DNA of 8,746 nucleotides from assembly GCA_009886305.1 (NCBI GenBank), contig QXZO01000206.1, forward strand, positions 1,905 to 10,650, read 5' to 3'. Below the pieces are notes generated by a model. It had not been told where the DNA came from and ran no database searches. It saw only the letters and a list, made by a program, of their open reading frames with translations. The translations under genes were made by a program, and so were the position numbers. Positions 5,795 to 8,746 of the stretch are shown one piece after another. Source of the DNA: Betaproteobacteria bacterium (lineage in GTDB: Bacteria; Pseudomonadota; Gammaproteobacteria; Burkholderiales; Eutrophovitaceae). Numbering within the stretch: position 1 is the stretch's first letter; every line of letters starts with the position of its first letter.

Positions 5795-5917
5795 TTAGGT
5801 TACAAAAGCGTATTAAATTTGCGTGAGTAATTGATTCTTGAAAAGCTCACGACCTTGAAATGGTAACTGATTTCTCCGCAACGAAATCTCCTCTTCCACC
5901 ATTTCAAGGTTTTTTTT
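5786..5917 (+). ncRNA. Candidate structured leader or small RNA ending at an intrinsic terminator
   Basis: The start is inferred from the candidate promoter; the end is set by the terminator. A first hairpin pairs CGTGAG (5822-5827) with CTCACG (5846-5851) around an 18-nt loop. The second is the terminator hairpin. CTTGAAA occurs twice, at 5837-5843 and 5854-5860, so the terminator's right arm could also pair with the upstream copy. This would allow a weaker alternative fold. No known riboswitch is recognised. It may be an attenuator of the znuA operon or a separate zinc-responsive sRNA of about 130 nt. Confidence 0.5.
5852..5917 (+). terminator. Strong intrinsic terminator upstream of the znuA-like gene
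   Basis: A perfect 13-bp stem (5852-5864 with 5898-5910) is capped by an inner 6-bp helix, GATTTC (5869-5874) with GAAATC (5883-5888), and is followed at once by eight T residues (5910-5917). The opposite strand has no U-tract, so it acts only on rightward transcripts. It ends 34 bp before the znuA start. Confidence 0.8.
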
Positions 5918-5951
5918 AACTTGAGCCACAATTCAGAGGATAATATAAGGT

Positions 5952-6839
5952 ATGAAAATAATCACTGCACTAGCATTTATATTTGCGTTAACCATTAATT
6001 CGGCAAATGCAAAGCCTTTCGTGTTGGCCTGTGAGCCAGAATGGCAGTCGCTAGCCTCGGAGATCGGTGGTAGCCTAATAAAGGTTGATTCGGCAACCCA
6101 TGGGCAGCAAAATCCTCATTTCATTCGGGTGAAGCCAAGTTTGATGAGTAAAATGAGACGTGCAGACTTAATTGTCTGTTCGGGGGCTGATCTTGAAGTT
6201 GGCTGGTTGCCTCTATTGCTCCGAAATGGAGGTAAGGGGGTACAGGCTGGTCAGCCTGGTCATTTACTGATTAGTGATTACGTGACTAATATTGAGATCC
6301 CAGATGTTCTGGATCGTAGTTTGGGAGATATTCATCCTCAAGGTAATCCGCACGTTCATCTAGATCCGCAAATTATCCTGCAGGCTGCAGCACTTATTGA
6401 GTCTCGTTTGTCTTTAATAGACCCAGATAACGCGGCCAGCTATAAAAATAATTTAACGTCGTTTAACTCACGTTGGAACGCGGCTCTAGGGAACTGGATA
6501 ATCGCTGCCGAGCCTCTCAAGGGGAAAAGCGTGATTACCTACCACAAGTCTTTCAGTTACTTATTGAAGTTTCTAGGAATGAATACATCGACTTCTCTTG
6601 AAGAGCGGCCAGGAATCCCACCATCTGCAAGGCATCTTGCAACTGTTGTGGCGATTATTGAGAAAACTCCTCCTCTTGCGGTGATTACTGCTCCGTATGA
6701 TCCTGATGGCCCCAATAAATGGGTTGCTGAAAAAACCGATGTGCGTGTAATAACGCTTCCATACACCATTGGAGGGTCGTCAGAGGTGACAGATCTGTTT
6801 ACACTATATGATCAAACGATACAGCTCCTATTGAACTAA
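5952..6839 (+). CDS. Periplasmic metal-binding protein of a Zn/Mn ABC transporter (ZnuA-like)
   Basis: This is a cluster A-I (ZnuA/TroA family) substrate-binding protein that captures zinc or a similar ion in the periplasm. Its 295 residues begin with a signal peptide ending ANA|KP (cleavage after residue 20). Likely ligands are His56 (QNPHF), His134 (GNPHVHLDP) and His198 (TYHKSFSYLL); Glu218 in EERPG or an acidic C-terminal residue may complete the site. The long His/Asp-rich loop of classical ZnuA is absent. Cys27 (ACEPEW) and Cys76 (VCSGADLE) could form a disulfide. AGAGGA-type Shine-Dalgarno sequence (5935-5940) lies 11 bp before ATG 5952. The gene follows the Zur-like operator and a leader terminator, and precedes the permease by 12 bp. 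Zinc is the best guess; manganese is possible. Confidence 0.9.
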   Translation: MKIITALAFIFALTINSANAKPFVLACEPEWQSLASEIGGSLIKVDSATHGQQNPHFIRVKPSLMSKMRRADLIVCSGADLEVGWLPLLLRNGGKGVQAGQPGHLLISDYVTNIEIPDVLDRSLGDIHPQGNPHVHLDPQIILQAAALIESRLSLIDPDNAASYKNNLTSFNSRWNAALGNWIIAAEPLKGKSVITYHKSFSYLLKFLGMNTSTSLEERPGIPPSARHLATVVAIIEKTPPLAVITAPYDPDGPNKWVAEKTDVRVITLPYTIGGSSEVTDLFTLYDQTIQLLLN

Positions 6840-6851
6840 TTTAATGTATTT

Positions 6852-7667
6852 ATGGCCGATTTATTAGATATTGTGACACCAGCGCTTTTGGTCGGCTTGA
6901 TGGTAGCGTCGGTTCATACGCCCCTCGGTATTGAAGTTTTAAAGCGCGGAATAATCTTTATCGATCTGGCCATTGCTCAGATAGCAGGGCTTGGCTATAT
7001 CGTCGTTGAAACGCTGAGCCGCACAGTTTATGGTCAGCAGAGTCATGTGCATTCGGATCCTACAGGGTTCGCTCTAGGACCATCTTTGGGTGCATTATGT
7101 TTTGCGCTTATTGGTGGTCTTATTTTCAGAGACATCGAAAAGCATTTTCCGAAGCAGCAAGAGGCCTGGATTGGTGTTTTTTTCGTTCTATCTGCTTCCC
7201 TCTCAATTTTAGTACTCACAAACAACCCCCATGGAGATGAGGAGTTAAAGCATCTCCTTTCTGGACAAATATTATTTGCTTCAATGCGTGACGTTTTGCT
7301 TCACCTGCCATTTTTTGTCGCTATTTTGACTACGTGGATGTTGGTGCCAAGCGTGCGACAAGGGGTAGGCTTTTACTTTATGTTCGCCTTGACGATTACG
7401 GCATCGGTCCAACTGGTCGGAATTTATGTGGTTTTCGCAAGCCTTATTTTGCCGGCCTTGGTGACTATTGGTAAAAGTAGACGACTCTTATGGGCATGGT
7501 CTTTTAGTGGCTTAGCAATTGTTATTGGTATTGCTTTATCCGCTTTGCTCGATGCGCCTACAGGACCAGTATTAGTCACAACCTATGCGGTTTTGGGAAT
7601 TCTCGGAGCGCTTACGGCGCTGGTTAGTTCTCGACTTTCCAAAGCGGAGGCTGGACAGCAGGCGTGA
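6852..7667 (+). CDS. Metal ABC transporter permease, ABC-3 family (ZnuB-like)
   Basis: This 271-residue inner-membrane permease has about eight hydrophobic segments. The family signature VLKRGIIFIDLAIAQIAGLG (residues 30-49) is clear, followed by FALGPSLGALCFALIGGL and, near 185-210, SVQLVGIYVVFASLILPAL. A His-containing periplasmic or loop segment (QQSHVHSDP, about 62-70) interrupts the early part, where most relatives have a shorter link. It would move the metal delivered by the upstream binding protein, using an ATPase not encoded in the window. The start at 6852 has no clear Shine-Dalgarno sequence and lies 12 bp after the znuA-like stop, so translation is probably coupled. Zinc specificity is inferred from context. 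Confidence 0.9.
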   Translation: MADLLDIVTPALLVGLMVASVHTPLGIEVLKRGIIFIDLAIAQIAGLGYIVVETLSRTVYGQQSHVHSDPTGFALGPSLGALCFALIGGLIFRDIEKHFPKQQEAWIGVFFVLSASLSILVLTNNPHGDEELKHLLSGQILFASMRDVLLHLPFFVAILTTWMLVPSVRQGVGFYFMFALTITASVQLVGIYVVFASLILPALVTIGKSRRLLWAWSFSGLAIVIGIALSALLDAPTGPVLVTTYAVLGILGALTALVSSRLSKAEAGQQA

Positions 7668-7727
7668 TTAGGACGCCAGCCAGTCAAGGTATGGTCGTCA
7701 AGTGTATGGAAATTAGCAGCACTCGAC

Positions 7728-7745
7728 GTGATTTGTTATCACATA
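7728..7745. promoter_or_regulatory. Weak Zur-like site upstream of the ZrgA gene
   Basis: A dyad GTGAT-TTGTT-ATCAC (7728-7742) followed by ATA includes GTTATCACATA, matching the right half of Zur-type boxes with one mismatch. The left half is poor. It sits 29 bp before ATG 7774 in the 106-bp gap after the permease. It may be a degenerate operator or chance. Confidence 0.3.
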
Positions 7746-7773
7746 CTTTTAGGTCGACAGAAGGAGAATAAAC

Positions 7774-8358
7774 ATGGTACTTCGTGTAAAAGAAATATTG
7801 ACGTTAGTATGTTTGCTGATTTTTTTAGTAGCCGCAATCCAATCGGTTAACGTGGGAGAGTTAAGAGCCGAAGAGGGCAGTTTAGATGCGCATGTCCACG
7901 GAATGTCTGATTTAACGATAGCAATTGAGGGTACCGAGATTGAAATAGAGTTTGAATCACCCGCAATGAACATAGTGGGTTTCGAATATCAGGCCCAATC
8001 CGAGCAAGACATAAAGGCCGTAGAGCGTGCAGCAACTACATTAAAGCAATACGATACAGTTTTTAGTTTTTCAGATACCATTTGTCGATTGATTGACTCC
8101 TCAGTGAATGTGGCTGGAGTTTTGGCTGATGCTCACGACGACCATGATGCTCACGACGAGGCAAGTGCCGATACGCATAGCGACATTTCTGCTGCTTATC
8201 ACTTCCGGTGTGAGAACTTGTCGGGGCTATCTGAAATTAAAGTTAATCTTTTCCAGTTGTTCTCAGGAATTGAAGAGATACGAACGATGTGGCTGAAAGA
8301 CGGGAAGCAGGGAGCGGTAACGTTGACTGAAGACGGAGCAGTAGTAAGGTTTAATTGA
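7774..8358 (+). CDS. ZrgA-like periplasmic zinc-related protein (DUF2796)
   Basis: This 194-residue exported protein has an N-terminal hydrophobic segment (about residues 8-22) and a likely cleavage near LRA|EE (32). The mature protein opens with DAHVHGMSDLTIAIEG, whose histidines (40, 42) and the later ESPAMNIVGFEY (61-72) are hallmarks of DUF2796, the family of Vibrio ZrgA, implicated in zinc uptake. Cys104 and Cys146 bracket a His/Asp-rich loop (DAHDDHDAHDEASADTH, about 119-135) likely to bind metal. The C-terminus LTEDGAVVRFN fits the family. A good Shine-Dalgarno sequence (AAGGAG, 7761-7766) sets the start. It follows the permease by 106 bp and may share its message or use its own weak Zur-like site. 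In Vibrio, zrgA leads an ABC operon; those partners are not seen here. Confidence 0.88.
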   Translation: MVLRVKEILTLVCLLIFLVAAIQSVNVGELRAEEGSLDAHVHGMSDLTIAIEGTEIEIEFESPAMNIVGFEYQAQSEQDIKAVERAATTLKQYDTVFSFSDTICRLIDSSVNVAGVLADAHDDHDAHDEASADTHSDISAAYHFRCENLSGLSEIKVNLFQLFSGIEEIRTMWLKDGKQGAVTLTEDGAVVRFN

Positions 8359-8467
8359 AATGATAGATAAAATAACTCGTCGGTTAGCTTTCTCTGGATT
8401 ATGTTTTGCACGAGATTCTGGGTCAGTTTTAGAGGGAACTTAATCTCTTTATAAACGTGCGTTGAGA

Positions 8468-8496
8468 TTGACATCCGATACGTTGTAACATAACAT
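8468..8496 (+). promoter_or_regulatory. Promoter of the MerC-domain gene
   Basis: A perfect -35 TTGACA (8468-8473), a 17-bp spacer and TAACAT (8491-8496) precede the gene. The Zur-like box covers the spacer and the -10, the classical position for repression. Confidence 0.7.
8477..8494. promoter_or_regulatory. Zur-like operator of the MerC-domain gene
   Basis: GATACGTTGTAACATAAC matches the core of the palindrome at 5765-5782 in 16 of 18 positions and keeps 6 of 8 dyad pairs around the GT centre. Its overlap with the promoter supports repression by the same regulator. Confidence 0.7.
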
Positions 8497-8538
8497 CGCC
8501 GCCGTAATGGCAATCTGTATAGAAATGAAAGGTTAGTT

Positions 8539-8746
8539 ATGAGAAGTATTCAAGCTGTCACAGATCAAACATCAATAGGACTGTCTTTAGTTTGCGCTGT
8601 CCATTGCTTGTTTGTGCCTGTACTGTTGGTCGCGGTGCCAAGCCTTGCGTCATTGCCACTAGAGAGTGAGACTTTTCATGCTTGGATGATTGTGGCGGTG
8701 TTGCCGATCAGTGTCTTCGCGTTAACTTTAGGCTGTAAAAAGCACA
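8539..8746 (+). CDS. MerC-domain membrane protein (partial, runs off right edge)
   Basis: The frame is open from ATG 8539 to the window end, giving 69 residues of a family usually about 120-150 long. Two hydrophobic segments are visible, near residues 13-38 and 48-65. CAVHC (Cys19, His22, Cys23) matches the first metal-thiol motif of MerC-domain proteins, and GCKKH (Cys66) starts a second region. MerC itself imports mercuric ion, but no other mer gene is present, and this stand-alone type occurs outside mercury operons. A Zur-like box over its promoter suggests a role in zinc limitation. That role is inference. AAAGG lies 6 bp before the start. Confidence 0.85.
   Translation, partial: MRSIQAVTDQTSIGLSLVCAVHCLFVPVLLVAVPSLASLPLESETFHAWMIVAVLPISVFALTLGCKKH

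Larger units (their letters stand above)
8359..8538. other. Spacer between the ZrgA and MerC-domain genes
   Basis: No gene or convincing intrinsic terminator is seen in these 180 bases. The right end holds the MerC-gene promoter with its Zur-like box and the Shine-Dalgarno sequence AAAGG (8528-8532). Confidence 0.5.

Noticed and set aside
5860..5919. 19-codon leader peptide beginning in the left arm of the terminator
   Set aside because: It has no Shine-Dalgarno sequence and no telling codon run (Cys or His) that would sense metal supply. Its translation would melt the terminator, so it is only worth recalling if ribosome data show it.
8430..8456. Short AGAG/CTCT hairpin with a following T run after the ZrgA gene
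   Set aside because: The stem is only about 4 bp and lacks a real U-tract, so it cannot be supported as a terminator.

Overview
The window looks like a chromosomal piece of a gammaproteobacterium of moderate G+C. The pointers are a full-length DksA, a Pro(UGG)-Arg(UCU)-His(GUG) tRNA cluster with encoded CCA ends, and Zur-type operators with the core GTTGTAAC. The genus cannot be named from this sequence alone.

Left part (1-3639). A partial minus-strand COG2907-type FAD oxidoreductase runs off the left edge. A 312-bp spacer separates it from a compact plus-strand operon. This encodes a cobalt-type nitrile hydratase: alpha subunit (metal motif CTLCSC), beta subunit and a small accessory protein, each junction overlapping by exactly 8 bp. 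A CX3CX2C radical SAM protein follows after a 6-bp gap. No amidase, cobalt importer or regulator gene is visible beside it. A symmetric terminator at 3642-3667 closes the operon and also serves the convergent dksA.

Middle (3700-4585). dksA (minus) is divergent from a three-gene tRNA operon. The tRNA operon has a near-consensus sigma-70 promoter and a GC-rich discriminator, the kind of promoter that DksA/ppGpp typically controls.

Right part (4664-8746). This is a metal, most likely zinc, homeostasis block: a DmeF-type cation diffusion facilitator (minus); a 42-bp operator-like dyad with perfect 20-bp arms; a transcribed leader or small RNA ending in a strong intrinsic terminator; a ZnuA-like periplasmic metal-binding protein; an ABC-3 (ZnuB-like) permease; a ZrgA/DUF2796 periplasmic protein; and the start of a MerC-domain membrane protein. 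The MerC promoter carries a second Zur-like box sharing 16 of 18 bases with the core of the first. No ABC ATPase is encoded here. The inferred logic is that Zur represses the uptake genes (and the MerC gene) when zinc is plentiful, while the CDF exporter sits on the other side of the same symmetric operator. The most unusual feature is the terminator-bearing RNA between the operator and znuA.
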